The notes: generated by a model from the letters alone, not told the origin. A DNA stretch of 64,000 bases from Phytohabitans rumicis (GCF_011764445.1 NZ_BLPG01000001.1:5518001-5582000); one strand, 5' to 3'. Positions 54,020-63,195 are shown, counted from the stretch's first letter. Translations and numbers: made by a program.

Positions 54020-54496
54020 TCAGTCGAGTCCAAGGTCCTTGCGGAGCTTGGCGACGTGGCCGGTGGCCTTCACGTTGTACAGCGCGCGCTCGATCCGGCC
54101 GTCCTCGTCGATCACGAACGTCGAGCGGATCACGCCGGTCACGGTCTTGCCGTAGAGCTGCTTCTCCCCGTACGCGCCGTACGCGGTCAGGACCGCCTTG
54201 TCCTGGTCGGACACCAGCGGGAACGTCAGCGCGTCGCGCTCGCGGAACTGGGCCAGCTTGGCCGGCTTGTCCGGGGAGATGCCGACCACCTCGTACCCGG
54301 CCGCCTGCAGGGACGCCAGCGAGTCGCGGAAGTCGCACGCCTGCTTGGTGCAGCCGGGCGTCATCGCGGCCGGGTACGCGTACAGGACCACCTTGCGTCC
54401 GTGCAGCTCCTTCAGCGTGAGCGTCTCTCCGGTGTCGGTCGGGAGGGCGAACTCGGGCGCCGTGTCTCCGGGAGCGAGGCGAGGTGTCTCGGTCAT
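54020..54496 (-). CDS. bcp: Peroxiredoxin, Bcp/PrxQ type
   Basis: 158 aa: APEFALPTDTGETLTLKELHGRKVVLYAYPAAMTPGCTKQACDFRDSL holds the peroxidatic Cys (TPGCT) and a resolving Cys five residues later, the atypical two-cysteine arrangement. Reduces hydroperoxides with thioredoxin. The conserved YPxxxTPGCT has Ala-Ala in place of the usual Lys/Phe-Asp. Confidence 0.93.
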   Translation of the reverse strand: MTETPRLAPGDTAPEFALPTDTGETLTLKELHGRKVVLYAYPAAMTPGCTKQACDFRDSLASLQAAGYEVVGISPDKPAKLAQFRERDALTFPLVSDQDKAVLTAYGAYGEKQLYGKTVTGVIRSTFVIDEDGRIERALYNVKATGHVAKLRKDLGLD

Positions 54497-54582
54497 GTCT
54501 CGAACCCTACCCGTGAACCGCTCCGGTCCCACGTACGTGGAGTCGGACGTGGGGTAAAGGGGGACCGGTCGCGGTCGATGGA

Positions 54583-55623
54583 CTATCCGTCGACCGTGAC
54601 CGGGCCACCGGCAGCGCTCGCCTGGGCCGCGGCCCGCAGGCGGAGCCCGCCCGCCACGGCCACGCCGGCGCCCACCGCGATCACGCCGAACACCGCCACC
54701 CGGGCCCAGGTGGGCGGCCACGACACCGGCACGACGCCGCGGCCGAACACGGCGGCGTTGGCGGCTCCGGCGAAGATGGCCACGCAGGTGCCGACCAGCG
54801 CCAACCCGAAGTCCGCGGCGGAGCGGCGGAGCAGGGCGTACGCCCCGACGGCCAGCGCGGCCAGCCCGGTGAGCACCGGCCAGAGCTGCCCGAGGAGGAG
54901 GCCCTGCAGGACGCCGCCGAGCCCGGTCGCCCCGGCGTCCAGTTCGCGCGCTACCGCGTACGCGATCGACGTGCCGCCGGCCGCCGCGAGCAGGCCGCCG
55001 AGGACCAGCCGTGCCGCCGGGACGAGCCCCAGCGCGCCCACGCCCACGGCCACGAGCAGGCACATCGCCCACCACACGCCCGGGCTCGGCGGGGGCACCC
55101 AGTCCAGCGTCCCGCGTACCTCCATCGTGGACACGCCGGTGCGCAGCGGGACGACCCAGTCCCGTACCCGCTGCGCGCGGCCGGGATCGGCGCGGACGGC
55201 GGGCGGCGGGTCGGCGCTCATCCAGTGCGTGCGGTGGTCGTGCCAGCGGGCGACCGGTTCGTCCGACTCCTTGCGCCACGACGGCGGCAGGGTCGGGTCG
55301 GCCGACGCGGGCGCTTCGGCGTCGCCGGCGAGGGTCTCGTTGAGGTACGTCGCGGGGGAGTGCACGTTCTCGTAGACGCCGTCGGGGCGTACCTCGAGGT
55401 AGGGCTCGCCGTCGTAGCCCAGCACCTCGATGGTCTCGCCGGTGCGGTTGTCCAGCTCCAGGCGGGCGCCGGCCTCGACCGCGCGCGCCGACAGGCCGTC
55501 CAGCGCGGGTGCCGACGTCACCAGGGTGCGGTAGTTGGTGCCGTCGGGGGCGTCGCCGCCGTGCGCCCATGCCGGGGCGGCCGCCGCCAGCGCCGCGAGG
55601 ACGCCGGCGGCAGCCGCGAGGAT
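54583..55623 (-). CDS. Hypothetical exported membrane protein, unclear start
   Basis: About 346 aa. An N-terminal signal-like segment (LILAAAAGVLAALAAAAPAWA) precedes HGGDAPDGTNYRTLVTSAPALDGLS, an extracytoplasmic domain to about residue 150, and then some six hydrophobic segments (for example WWAMCLLVAVGVGALGLV, LWPVLTGLAALAVGAYALL). No ATG, GTG or TTG exists between 55624 and 55740; an ATC at 55623 overlaps the DsbA stop (TAATC), or translation begins at 55743 within dsbA, or a base is wrong. It lies in a redox/copper gene block. Confidence 0.7.
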   Translation of the reverse strand: MLAAAAGVLAALAAAAPAWAHGGDAPDGTNYRTLVTSAPALDGLSARAVEAGARLELDNRTGETIEVLGYDGEPYLEVRPDGVYENVHSPATYLNETLAGDAEAPASADPTLPPSWRKESDEPVARWHDHRTHWMSADPPPAVRADPGRAQRVRDWVVPLRTGVSTMEVRGTLDWVPPPSPGVWWAMCLLVAVGVGALGLVPAARLVLGGLLAAAGGTSIAYAVARELDAGATGLGGVLQGLLLGQLWPVLTGLAALAVGAYALLRRSAADFGLALVGTCVAIFAGAANAAVFGRGVVPVSWPPTWARVAVFGVIAVGAGVAVAGGLRLRAAAQASAAGGPVTVDG

Positions 55624-56321
55624 TAGCCGACGGCCGCGAGGATGGCCTGGCTGGTCGGCTGTACGTCCTTGCCGGCCACCCGCACGGTGGGCGTGCCGGT
55701 GACGCCGTCGCCGCTCGCCTCGTCGGTCACGTGTGCCGTCCACGCTTTGTACTTCCCGTCCCGTACGGCCTGGGCGAAGGCGTCGCCGAGCCCGACCGAC
55801 CTGCCGATCTCGATGAGCTCATTGTCGGTCAGCCCGGCGCTGCCCTCCGCGGGCTGCTTCGCGAAGAGCGCCTTGGCGAACTCCCGGAACTTACCGCCTT
55901 CGGCCGCCGCGCCCGAAGCGGCCGACGCCCGGGTGGAGTAGTTCGTCGAGGACATCCGGTCCAGGAACGCGAGCGGGTGGTAGACCACGGTCGCCTTCCC
56001 GTCCGCGACGAGCTGGTCCAGCGTCGCGCCGGACTGCGTCTCGAACTGGCCGCACGCCGGGCAGATGAAGTCCTCGTACACGTCGATCTTGACGGGCCCG
56101 TCGCCCATCGCGATGCCGGTGCCGTTCTCCACGGCGCCGGGCGGCGCGGTGTAGCTGCCCGAGTCCTGGTTGGCCAGGACGCCCCAGCCCACCAGCCCGG
56201 CGATCACCAGCGCGGCCACCGCGATGACCGACGTCCACAGTGTCCTCGAACGCCGCTTTTCGCGCGCGATCTGGTCGCGCACCACCCGGGCGGCCTGCTT
56301 CTGTCCAACCCTGGAACTCAT
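55623..56321 (-). CDS. Membrane-anchored DsbA-like thioredoxin-fold protein
   Basis: 232 aa. One N-terminal membrane segment (TLWTSVIAVAALVIAGLVGWGVL), then a thioredoxin fold with the active site FICPACGQF (CPAC) and the cis-Pro loop TGTPTVRV, interrupted by the helical insertion of DsbA-type oxidoreductases. Forms disulfides in exported proteins. The ATG at 56321 overlaps the MauE-like stop (ATGA), so the two form a pair for thiol oxidation. Confidence 0.9.
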   Translation of the reverse strand: MSSRVGQKQAARVVRDQIAREKRRSRTLWTSVIAVAALVIAGLVGWGVLANQDSGSYTAPPGAVENGTGIAMGDGPVKIDVYEDFICPACGQFETQSGATLDQLVADGKATVVYHPLAFLDRMSSTNYSTRASAASGAAAEGGKFREFAKALFAKQPAEGSAGLTDNELIEIGRSVGLGDAFAQAVRDGKYKAWTAHVTDEASGDGVTGTPTVRVAGKDVQPTSQAILAAVG

Positions 56322-56824
56322 CTCTTCTCCAGCCATTGATCAATGGACAAACGGGTGAGGGGCCAGATCAGGAGGAACCCGGCAAGCGCCAGGAACCCGA
56401 GGTCGCGCAGGATTTCCGGGCCGTACGTGGGGCTCTGGCCGGCGCCGAGCTGGCCGCCGCTGCCGAAGCAGCCGCAGTCGATCTGCAGCCCACGCGACCA
56501 TGCCTGCGCGATGCCGCTGATGAACACCACCAGCAGGGCCGCGGAGATGCCGGCGGCCAGTCGCGTGGCCAATCCCACCAGCAGGAGTACGCCGAGCGCG
56601 ATCTCCACGAGCGGCAGCGCGGCGCCGATCACCTTCGCCAGGTCGTACGGCATGACGTCGTACGCGTTGACGGCCCGACCCGACGCGGCGAGGTCGCCCA
56701 CCTTGGCGCCTCCGGCGACGAGCCAGACCGCGGCCAGGCCGAGCCGCACCAGCGTGCCCAACCAAGGTCGCCATTTAGCAACAAATACGCGCGAATCGGG
56801 CGTGCTCGCGACGGTCACATCCAT
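56318..56824 (-). CDS. MauE/DoxX-family membrane protein
   Basis: 168 aa, about four membrane segments (LVRLGLAAVWLVAGGAKV, IGAALPLVEIALGVLLLVGLA, AAGISAALLVVFISGIAQA, ILRDLGFLALAGFLLIWPL). The loop IDCGCFGSGGQL has the CxC-FG motif of MauE-like proteins, which are thought to recycle or support thiol oxidoreductases. Coupled to the DsbA-like gene. Confidence 0.87.
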   Translation of the reverse strand: MDVTVASTPDSRVFVAKWRPWLGTLVRLGLAAVWLVAGGAKVGDLAASGRAVNAYDVMPYDLAKVIGAALPLVEIALGVLLLVGLATRLAAGISAALLVVFISGIAQAWSRGLQIDCGCFGSGGQLGAGQSPTYGPEILRDLGFLALAGFLLIWPLTRLSIDQWLEKR

Positions 56825-56852
56825 TAGTCGTCCTACGGAGTCGGGAGGTTCC

Positions 56853-57401
56853 TTAGCTGGCGAGGGCTTCGCCGAGCGCCTCGACGAGTTCGGCGCGGGC
56901 CCGGGCGACCCGGGAGCGGATCGTGCCCACCGGCACGCCTTCGACCTCGGCGGCCTCGACGTACGACAGGCCGAGCACCTGGGTCAGCGCGAACGCGCCG
57001 CGCCGGTCGTCGGGCAGCCGGCGGAGCAGGTCGGCCGCGCCGAGCTGCTGGGCCGGATCGGGGTACGGGCCGCCGGTGTGGGCCTCCGCGGCCAGCTTTT
57101 CGTCGAGACGGCGGCGCCGGACCACCGTACGCAGATGGTCGGCGCACGCTCGGCGGGCGATGCCGAGCAGCCACGTGCGGGCGCTGGACCGGCCCTCGAA
57201 GGCCGGCAGGGCGCGGAAGGCCCGCAGGTAGGTCTCCTGGGTGAGATCGTCCGCGGTGCCCGCGTCGACGAGCGCGGCGACGAAGCGCCACACCTCGGTC
57301 TGGGTCGCGCGCACGAACGCCGCCTGAGCCGCCGGGTCGCCGTCGCGGGCAGCAAGCACCCACTCGTCGGCGGCGCGGGCATCGCGCTGGGCGGGAATCA
57401 C
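56853..57401 (-). CDS. ECF-family RNA polymerase sigma factor
   Basis: 182 aa. Region 2: FVRATQTEVWRFVAALVDAGTADDLTQETYLRAFRALPAFEGRSSARTWLLGIARRACADHL; region 4: LLRRLPDDRRGAFALTQVLGLSYVEAAEVEGVPVGTIRSRVARARAEL. GTG start. No anti-sigma gene with a recognisable zinc motif follows; the next genes in the same direction are the MauE/DsbA pair, which it may control. Confidence 0.9.
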   Translation of the reverse strand: MIPAQRDARAADEWVLAARDGDPAAQAAFVRATQTEVWRFVAALVDAGTADDLTQETYLRAFRALPAFEGRSSARTWLLGIARRACADHLRTVVRRRRLDEKLAAEAHTGGPYPDPAQQLGAADLLRRLPDDRRGAFALTQVLGLSYVEAAEVEGVPVGTIRSRVARARAELVEALGEALAS

Positions 57402-57545
57402 GGCACCCGAGGGTACGCGGCGATGCTGGGAAAAGGATGAGTGCCCCGCCGGGAACTTTTCCGCCTCCGGCGCCGACTACCAACGTATGACCGGTCCTGA
57501 GCCCCGGGTCGCCTTCGCGTGCTCGGTTGCAGAATCATGGCCGGC

Positions 57546-59165
57546 ATGACCCGCCGAATCCTGCTCGCGTTGATCGCTGGCGTGATCGCCGTTCTCGCCA
57601 CGCCGCCCGCCCCGGCCAGCGCGCACGCCGTGCTGGCGAGTAGCAACCCGATCGCCAACGCGGTGCTGCCGAGCGCGCCGGTCGAGGTCGTGTTGACCTT
57701 CACCGAGTCGGTCCGGGAGGTGCCCGACCGGATCCGGGTGATCGGCCCGAACGGCGAGCGGGTGGACAAGAGCGGCGCGACGTTCGCCGGTGCGGTGGTC
57801 ACCATCCCCGTCGACCAGGGCGGCGGAAACGGGACGTACCTGGTCAGCTACCGGGTGATCTCGGCGGACAGCCACCCGGTCTCGGGCGGCTACACGTACT
57901 CGGTGGGCGCGCCGTCGGCGGCGCCCAGCCTGAATGAGAGCAACGACGACAACCCCGTCGTCGACAACGCCATCAAGATCGTGCGCTATTTCGGGTACGC
58001 CGGCCTCGTACTCCTGATCGGCCCAGTGCTGGTGCTGAGCCTGCTGTGGCCGGCGCGGCTGTCCCGGAGCGGCCCGGCCGCGGTGATCTGGACGGGGATG
58101 GGCCTGGTCGGGTTCGCGACGCTGGCCGCCCTGTGGCTCCAGGCGCCGTACACGGCGGGCGCCGGCCTGTTCGACGGCAGCGGGCTCCGCGATGTGTTGT
58201 CGAGCACCTTCGGCACCGCGCTGCTGATCCGGCTCGGCCTGCTCGTCGCGATCGCCCTGCTCCTGCGCCCCCTCCTGCGCGGGCAGACCGGCCGTGGCGA
58301 CCAGATCCTGCTCGTGGTGCTGGGCGCCGGCGCGCTCCTGACCTGGCCGGTCGCCGGTCACCCGGCTGCCTCGCCGGTCGCGGCCGTCTCGGTCGTGGTC
58401 GACGCCGTGCACCTGGCCAGCATGGCGGTCTGGCTCGGCGGCCTGCTGATGCTCGTGGTCTTCCTGTTGCGCCGGGCCAACGAAAAGGAACTGGGCGCGA
58501 TCCTGCCGATCTGGTCGCGGTGGGCGGCCCTGGCGGTGAGCGCGCTCGTGCTCGCCGGCACCGTGCAGGCGCTGATCGAGGTCGGCACCCCCAAGGCGCT
58601 GGTGTCCACCAGCTACGGCCAACTGATCATCGCCAAGGTGGGACTCTTCGCTGCCGTGATCGCCGTGGCGGCGTACTCGCGGAACCTGGTCCGGAAGCGG
58701 ATAGCCGGCGGCCAGCCGCGGCTGCTGCGCCGCACGGTCGGGGTCGAACTGGGCATCACCGCGGTGGTGCTCGCGCTGTCCGCGGTGCTCGTGCAGACCA
58801 CCCCGGCCCGCACCGCCGAGGCGAATGACGACCTGACCGACGCCGGCTACTACTCGCAGATGCTGACCAGCAGCCTCTTCAACCTGCAGGTGGACGTCGA
58901 CCCGGCGCAGACCGGCAACAACTCGATCCACCTGTACGCCTACGACAAGGCCAACAAGCCGCTGCCGGTGGTCGAGTGGAAGGGCACCGCCGCGCTGCCG
59001 GCCAACGACGTGGCCCCGATCGACATCCCGCTGCTGCCGCTGACCGACAACCACGCCACCGGCGAGATCAACTTCCCGCTCGCCGGGGATTGGCAGCTCA
59101 AGTTCACCGTACGGATATCCGACATCGACCAGGCCACGGTGACCGCCACCGTGCCCGCCAAGTAG
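57546..59165 (+). CDS. CopC-CopD fusion copper protein
   Basis: About 539 aa. A signal peptide ending PASA is followed by a CopC domain that would begin with His (HAVLASSNPIANAVLP) and carries SADSHPVSGGYTYSV, together forming the copper site. A CopD-like domain follows with about eight membrane segments (VRYFGYAGLVLLIGPVLVLSLLW to LGITAVVLALSAVLVQ), and a final extracytoplasmic tail. Binds and imports copper. ATG 57537 is an alternative start. Divergent from the sigma factor gene. Confidence 0.9.
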   Translation: MTRRILLALIAGVIAVLATPPAPASAHAVLASSNPIANAVLPSAPVEVVLTFTESVREVPDRIRVIGPNGERVDKSGATFAGAVVTIPVDQGGGNGTYLVSYRVISADSHPVSGGYTYSVGAPSAAPSLNESNDDNPVVDNAIKIVRYFGYAGLVLLIGPVLVLSLLWPARLSRSGPAAVIWTGMGLVGFATLAALWLQAPYTAGAGLFDGSGLRDVLSSTFGTALLIRLGLLVAIALLLRPLLRGQTGRGDQILLVVLGAGALLTWPVAGHPAASPVAAVSVVVDAVHLASMAVWLGGLLMLVVFLLRRANEKELGAILPIWSRWAALAVSALVLAGTVQALIEVGTPKALVSTSYGQLIIAKVGLFAAVIAVAAYSRNLVRKRIAGGQPRLLRRTVGVELGITAVVLALSAVLVQTTPARTAEANDDLTDAGYYSQMLTSSLFNLQVDVDPAQTGNNSIHLYAYDKANKPLPVVEWKGTAALPANDVAPIDIPLLPLTDNHATGEINFPLAGDWQLKFTVRISDIDQATVTATVPAK

Positions 59166-59176
59166 AAGGGCCCTTC

Positions 59177-59860
59177 ATGAAACGCGTCGCTCTCGTCTTC
59201 GGGGCCGTCCTGGCCGGCGTGTTCGCGTTCGCCGCGCCGGCGGCCGCGCACGTCACGGTCACCCCGGAGGAGGCCGAGCAGGGCGGGTACGGCCGCATCG
59301 CCTTCCGGGTGCCGAACGAGAGCGACACCACGTCCACCACCAAGCTCGAGGTCGTCCTGCCGGAAGGCGCGCCGGTCGCGTCGGTCTCCACCATGCCGCT
59401 GGCCGGCTGGACCGTGAAGGTCGAGCGGCGCACCGTCAGCCCGCCGATCGACGTGCACGGCAGCCAGGTCACCGAAGTCGTGTCGAAGATCACCTGGACC
59501 GCGGCGGCCGGCGGCGGGGTCAAGCCGGGCGAGTTCCTCGAGTTCCCGGTGTCGATGGGACCGCTGCCGGACACCGACCAGATGGTGTTCAAGGTGCTGC
59601 AGACGTACTCGGACGGCGAGATCTCGCGCTGGATCGAGGAGCCGACCGGATCCGCGGAAGAGCCGGAGAACCCGGCGCCTGTCCTCAAGCTGACACCGGC
59701 GTCCGCGTCGCCGTCCCCGGCATCCGTCGCTTACTCCTCCACTATCGATTCCTCCGACGACGGGTTGGCGCTGGTCCTCGGCGTGATCGGTCTTGTCGCC
59801 GGTCTCGGCGGGCTGGTGCTCGGCGGCCTCGCCTTCTTGCGTACCCGCAAGGCGACCTGA
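59177..59860 (+). CDS. ycnI: YcnI-like copper-binding protein (DUF1775)
   Basis: 227 aa. Signal peptide MKRVALVFGAVLAGVFAFAAPAAA, so the mature protein starts with His (HVTVTPEEAEQGGYGRIAFRVPNESD), as in YcnI proteins where this His coordinates copper. The beta-sandwich domain runs to about residue 150; a C-terminal membrane anchor (LALVLGVIGLVAGLGGLVLGGLAFL) ends in RTRKAT. It lies 11 bp after the CopC-CopD gene; the gap is part of a 12-bp palindrome GAAGGGCCCTTC (59165-59176). Confidence 0.9.
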   Translation: MKRVALVFGAVLAGVFAFAAPAAAHVTVTPEEAEQGGYGRIAFRVPNESDTTSTTKLEVVLPEGAPVASVSTMPLAGWTVKVERRTVSPPIDVHGSQVTEVVSKITWTAAAGGGVKPGEFLEFPVSMGPLPDTDQMVFKVLQTYSDGEISRWIEEPTGSAEEPENPAPVLKLTPASASPSPASVAYSSTIDSSDDGLALVLGVIGLVAGLGGLVLGGLAFLRTRKAT

Positions 59861-59907
59861 CGGCGGCAGCGTCGTTTCTCCTTGTAAGGGGTTATGAGGG
59901 GAACGCG

Positions 59908-60804
59908 ATGCGGATTGCGCGCACGGCCGTGGGAATGCTGCTGCTGACCATCGGCCTGCCGGTGCTCCTGGTCGGCGGCGCGCTGTGGACAGCCATGCAG
60001 CATCGCGACGCGGGCGGCGCGTTCAGCGGCAGGGTCGAGCGCATCACCACCCCGGGGCACGCGGTCGTCGTACCGGACCTGGACGGGCTGCTGCGCCGCG
60101 ACGCGCCGTTCACCCGCGCCGGCGACACCCGGCTCCGGGTCACCGCCCGCACCGAGGCCGGCCCGGCACTCGTCGGCCTCGTACCGGCCGCCGACGCCGC
60201 GCGCTACCTGGCCGGCGTCCCGTACGCCCAGGTCGACCGGGTCAGCCTCACCCGCGGCACGCTGCCGGTCCGGGTCACCCCCGTGCCCGGCACCACGGCC
60301 CCCGCCGCCCAGCCGGCGTGGGAAAAGCAGGGCGCCGGCGCCGTCGACTGGGCCTCTTCGGAGGTACGCGGGCAGCGGCTCGCCCTCGTCGTCATCCACC
60401 CGGACACGCGGGCCGGCATGACCGTGGACCTCCGGGTCGAGGTGCGGCCCGGCTGGCTGGGCTCGGCCACGTGGGGACTGCTGGTGCTGGGCGTCGCCTT
60501 GGTCGCGCTCGGCATGGCCACCCTCGCCTGGCCCACCCGCCCCGCGTACCCGTCCCGCCCCGCGACCCTGGCCGACGTCCCGCCCGCGCGCCCTCCGGCC
60601 CCGGACCTTGCGCCTCCGCTGGTATCCGTTCCCGCCCCGGCCCGACCCGCGTGGAACGTGGGAACCCCACCACCCGTCCAACCCATCCTGGCCTGGCCCC
60701 CGCACCCGCGCTGCACAGTCACCCCCGACCCGGTCCCTGCCACCGCGTTGCCCGGCTCCGCCGACCTCCCGGCGCCCCCGCCCCCACCCGCCTCGTCGAT
60801 CTAG
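59908..60804 (+). CDS. Hypothetical membrane protein with proline-rich tail
   Basis: 298 aa. Membrane segments at the N terminus (TAVGMLLLTIGLPVLLVGGALW) and around 185-205 (WGLLVLGVALVALGMATLAW), with an extracytoplasmic domain between them. The last 90 residues are Pro/Ala-rich. The stop TAG and the terminal Ser-Ser-Ile come from the palindrome at 60792-60861. No family recognised. Confidence 0.72.
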   Translation: MRIARTAVGMLLLTIGLPVLLVGGALWTAMQHRDAGGAFSGRVERITTPGHAVVVPDLDGLLRRDAPFTRAGDTRLRVTARTEAGPALVGLVPAADAARYLAGVPYAQVDRVSLTRGTLPVRVTPVPGTTAPAAQPAWEKQGAGAVDWASSEVRGQRLALVVIHPDTRAGMTVDLRVEVRPGWLGSATWGLLVLGVALVALGMATLAWPTRPAYPSRPATLADVPPARPPAPDLAPPLVSVPAPARPAWNVGTPPPVQPILAWPPHPRCTVTPDPVPATALPGSADLPAPPPPPASSI

Positions 60805-60861
60805 GAAGGATCGTGGGTATCGAGTCCGATTTATACCCACGATCCTTCCTAGATCGACGAG
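60792..60861. repeat. 29-bp perfect palindrome spanning two convergent stop codons
   Basis: 60792-60820 pairs with 60833-60861 without mismatch. Each arm carries TCGTCGATCTAG, encoding the final Ser-Ser-Ile-stop of the gene on its side. It probably also acts as a bidirectional terminator. Confidence 0.85.
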
Positions 60862-61709
60862 AGGCCGAGTGCTGAGCGCATGGTGGAGAGGATGTAAGCG
60901 GGGCGGTGGTAGAGGTCTTGGTCGGTGTAGTAGCGCATGTTCCAGCCGTGCGCTGCTAGCCAGTTGTGGCGCGCGCGGTCGGCGCGCATTCGCTCCCGGG
61001 TCACGTGAGATCGACCGTCGTACTCCCCGCCAACCTGCTGCTCCCGATAACCGGTGTCCAGTCGGAAGGTCGGCTCGTCCCGTTCGTCGTACACCCAGAG
61101 TTGGGGCTCGGGTGCCGGGAGACCCCCGTCGATCATGACGAAGCGGAGCTGGCTCTCCTGGCGGCACTCAGGGCGTGGATCGGCGTACGGCAGCGCGGCC
61201 CGGGCTTGGCGGATGCCCCGCAATCCATCGTGGCGGGCCGCCTCGGCCCTCAGATCGTCTGCCGTACACCGGCGGGACCGGAGCGCGGCGTCAAAGACCG
61301 CCAGCGTGTCCAGCCGTTTTACCGCCCGCGCCAGGTCAACAGCGCAACGCTCGGGCGGGAGACACGGCAGCCCATGCACCTCGACCGGATCACCGAACGG
61401 CAGGACCGCCTGATGGGAGGCCACGCTCTTGAGATCGCTGGGCGGTGTGCCGGCCGGGGTGACGACGTGGACCTTCCCGCTAGGGATGACGCCGAATCCG
61501 TATAGGTGGGCGGCGGTGTGGAAGCCGAAGACCGCCTCATCGGGCAGGGCCGACCGGAGTACTCGCAAGTGCTCGACGAGCGGCGGCTGGACGCCTTCGA
61601 GGTAGAGCCCGCTCGCGACTCGGTGCAGGGTGCCCACCCGGACGGCATCGCGGACCTGGTTGGGGCTCATGCCATCGGCCAGCAGTTCCCGGTACGTCCA
61701 CGTGTTCAT
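60849..61709 (-). CDS. AbiEi/DUF559-type protein with nuclease-like C terminus
   Basis: 286 aa. The N-terminal winged-helix domain (WTYRELLADGMSPNQVRDAVRVGTLHRVASGLYL) matches AbiEi-type antitoxin domains; the C terminus RLDTGYREQQVGGEYDGRSHVTRERMRADRARHNWLAAHGWNMRYYTDQDL resembles DUF559, a Vsr-like endonuclease fold with Asp and Glu-x-Asp retained. No AbiEii partner is adjacent. Such stand-alone proteins are common in actinomycetes; function unknown. Confidence 0.75.
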   Translation of the reverse strand: MNTWTYRELLADGMSPNQVRDAVRVGTLHRVASGLYLEGVQPPLVEHLRVLRSALPDEAVFGFHTAAHLYGFGVIPSGKVHVVTPAGTPPSDLKSVASHQAVLPFGDPVEVHGLPCLPPERCAVDLARAVKRLDTLAVFDAALRSRRCTADDLRAEAARHDGLRGIRQARAALPYADPRPECRQESQLRFVMIDGGLPAPEPQLWVYDERDEPTFRLDTGYREQQVGGEYDGRSHVTRERMRADRARHNWLAAHGWNMRYYTDQDLYHRPAYILSTMRSALGLSSI

Positions 61710-61834
61710 GCGGCAGAGTGTGTGGCCGCCGCGGCGGGGTGGCTATCCGTGAGTGGCCCGCCTGTGGACAGCGGGACCCCCTGTGGATATCCGGACGATC
61801 AAGGTGGCCGTGTGCTAAGACGGGACGGTATGGC

Positions 61835-61871
61835 GAGTGGCCCTCCGCATGCCGTTTGCGGAGGGCCACTC
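61835..61871 (-). terminator. Terminator hairpin after the mannosyltransferase gene
   Basis: A perfect 15-bp stem, 61835-61849 (GAGTGGCCCTCCGCA) with 61857-61871, loop of 7. It lies 51 bp downstream of the GT87 stop; the rest of the 61710-61921 gap shows nothing else. Confidence 0.65.
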
Positions 61872-61921
61872 TCACCGGGGGAAACGGTGTAACACGGGGG
61901 AGCTTGTCCGTTAAGGACAGA

Positions 61922-63157
61922 TTAGCCGACTGGGGCGTGACTAGGTAGATCTGTCCATTTCGGTCCACGTCTGCGATAATCGAGCACCCCGGACCGCACC
62001 GGCAGCGTGGCGATCAGCACCAGCGTCAGCAGCACGTACGCGTTGCGCCGGACGAACTCCTGCACCGAGTCGGTCGGTTCCGCCGCGATGCCCCAGTCGT
62101 CGAAGGAGACCACGCCGCGTAGCAGCACGGCGTACCCGATGATGGCGAGCGCGATCAGGGTGAGCCGCCGGCGCGGGCCCTCGCCGCGGAGCCCCGCGTC
62201 CACCAGCACCACGAACGCGGGGACGAACCAGTACACGTGGTGGGTCCACGTGATCGGGCTGGCCAGGGCGCCGACCAGGCCGGTCAGCGCCAGACCGGCC
62301 ACCTCGTCGCCGGCGCGTGCGGCGCGGGCGGCGCGCCACAGGCCGTACCCGCAGACGAGCGCGACCAGCGCGATCCACAGCAACCGGCTGGGGTCGTCCG
62401 GGGCGGTGAGCCGGCCGAGCAGGCCGAGCAGCGACTGGTTGCCCGTGTAGTCGGTGCGGCCGACCCGGTCGGTCGACCACAGTTCGTGGGTCCAGAACTG
62501 CCACGACGCGTGTGGCGCGATCGCGGCCGCGGCGAGCGTGGCGCCGGCCGCCGCGGCGCTCGCGGTGATCGCGGCCCGCCAGCGCCGCGCGGCGAGCAGG
62601 TAGACGATGAAGATGCCGGGATACAGCTTGAGCGCCGTCGCCAGCCCGATGCCGACGCCGGCCCAGCGCGAGTTTCGGGGTACGAGCAGGAGCAGGTCGC
62701 CGAGGATCAGCACGACCAGCAGCATGTTGATCTGGCCGAACGTGATTGTCTCGCGGGTCGGCTCGATGGCGAAGATGAGCGGGATGGCGAGGCCGGCGAC
62801 GAACCAGCGCGGCTGGCCGTGGCGGTCGGCGACGGGGGAGACCAGCCACCACGTGGTGACCGCGATCGCGAGCGCGGTGCCGACCGTGAAGATCGCGATG
62901 GTGGCGTTGACGTCGATCGAGGCGAACGGCCGGAGCAGCAGCGCGGTGAACGGCGGGTACGTGAAGTAGAGCTCGCCCTGCACCCGGTCCGGCTGGGCAT
63001 AGTCGTAGAGCGGGTTGCCGTCGGCCCACCAGCGCATCGCGCTCATGTAGATGCGCAGGTCGAAGAAGTCGTGCCGGTTGCCGTACCAGTTGAGGAAGGC
63101 CGCGACTGCGGCGGCGAGCGCGGTGACCCCGGCGATCCGGACGGTTGTCTTCGGCAC
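61922..63157 (-). CDS. GT87-family mannosyltransferase
   Basis: 411 aa, polytopic, with about ten membrane segments. The first extracytoplasmic loop has NRHDFFDLRIYMSAMRWWADGNPLYDYA, with the catalytic-loop Asp expected for alpha-1,2-mannosyltransferases using polyprenyl-phosphomannose, and later LKLYPGIFIVYLL, a common block of the family. Start at GTG 63157 since upstream codons overlap the oligoribonuclease gene. Presumed role in envelope mannolipids. Confidence 0.87.
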   Translation of the reverse strand: MPKTTVRIAGVTALAAAVAAFLNWYGNRHDFFDLRIYMSAMRWWADGNPLYDYAQPDRVQGELYFTYPPFTALLLRPFASIDVNATIAIFTVGTALAIAVTTWWLVSPVADRHGQPRWFVAGLAIPLIFAIEPTRETITFGQINMLLVVLILGDLLLLVPRNSRWAGVGIGLATALKLYPGIFIVYLLAARRWRAAITASAAAAGATLAAAAIAPHASWQFWTHELWSTDRVGRTDYTGNQSLLGLLGRLTAPDDPSRLLWIALVALVCGYGLWRAARAARAGDEVAGLALTGLVGALASPITWTHHVYWFVPAFVVLVDAGLRGEGPRRRLTLIALAIIGYAVLLRGVVSFDDWGIAAEPTDSVQEFVRRNAYVLLTLVLIATLPVRSGVLDYRRRGPKWTDLPSHAPVG

Positions 63158-63189
63158 GCCGGCCAGGGTATCTGGGAGCGTGCAGCGCG

Positions 63190-63195
63190 TAGGCT
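63190..63195 (+). promoter_or_regulatory. -10 element of a probable leaderless orn promoter
   Basis: TAGGCT ends 6 bp before the GTG at 63202, which decides that start over the GTG at 63196. Confidence 0.5.
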
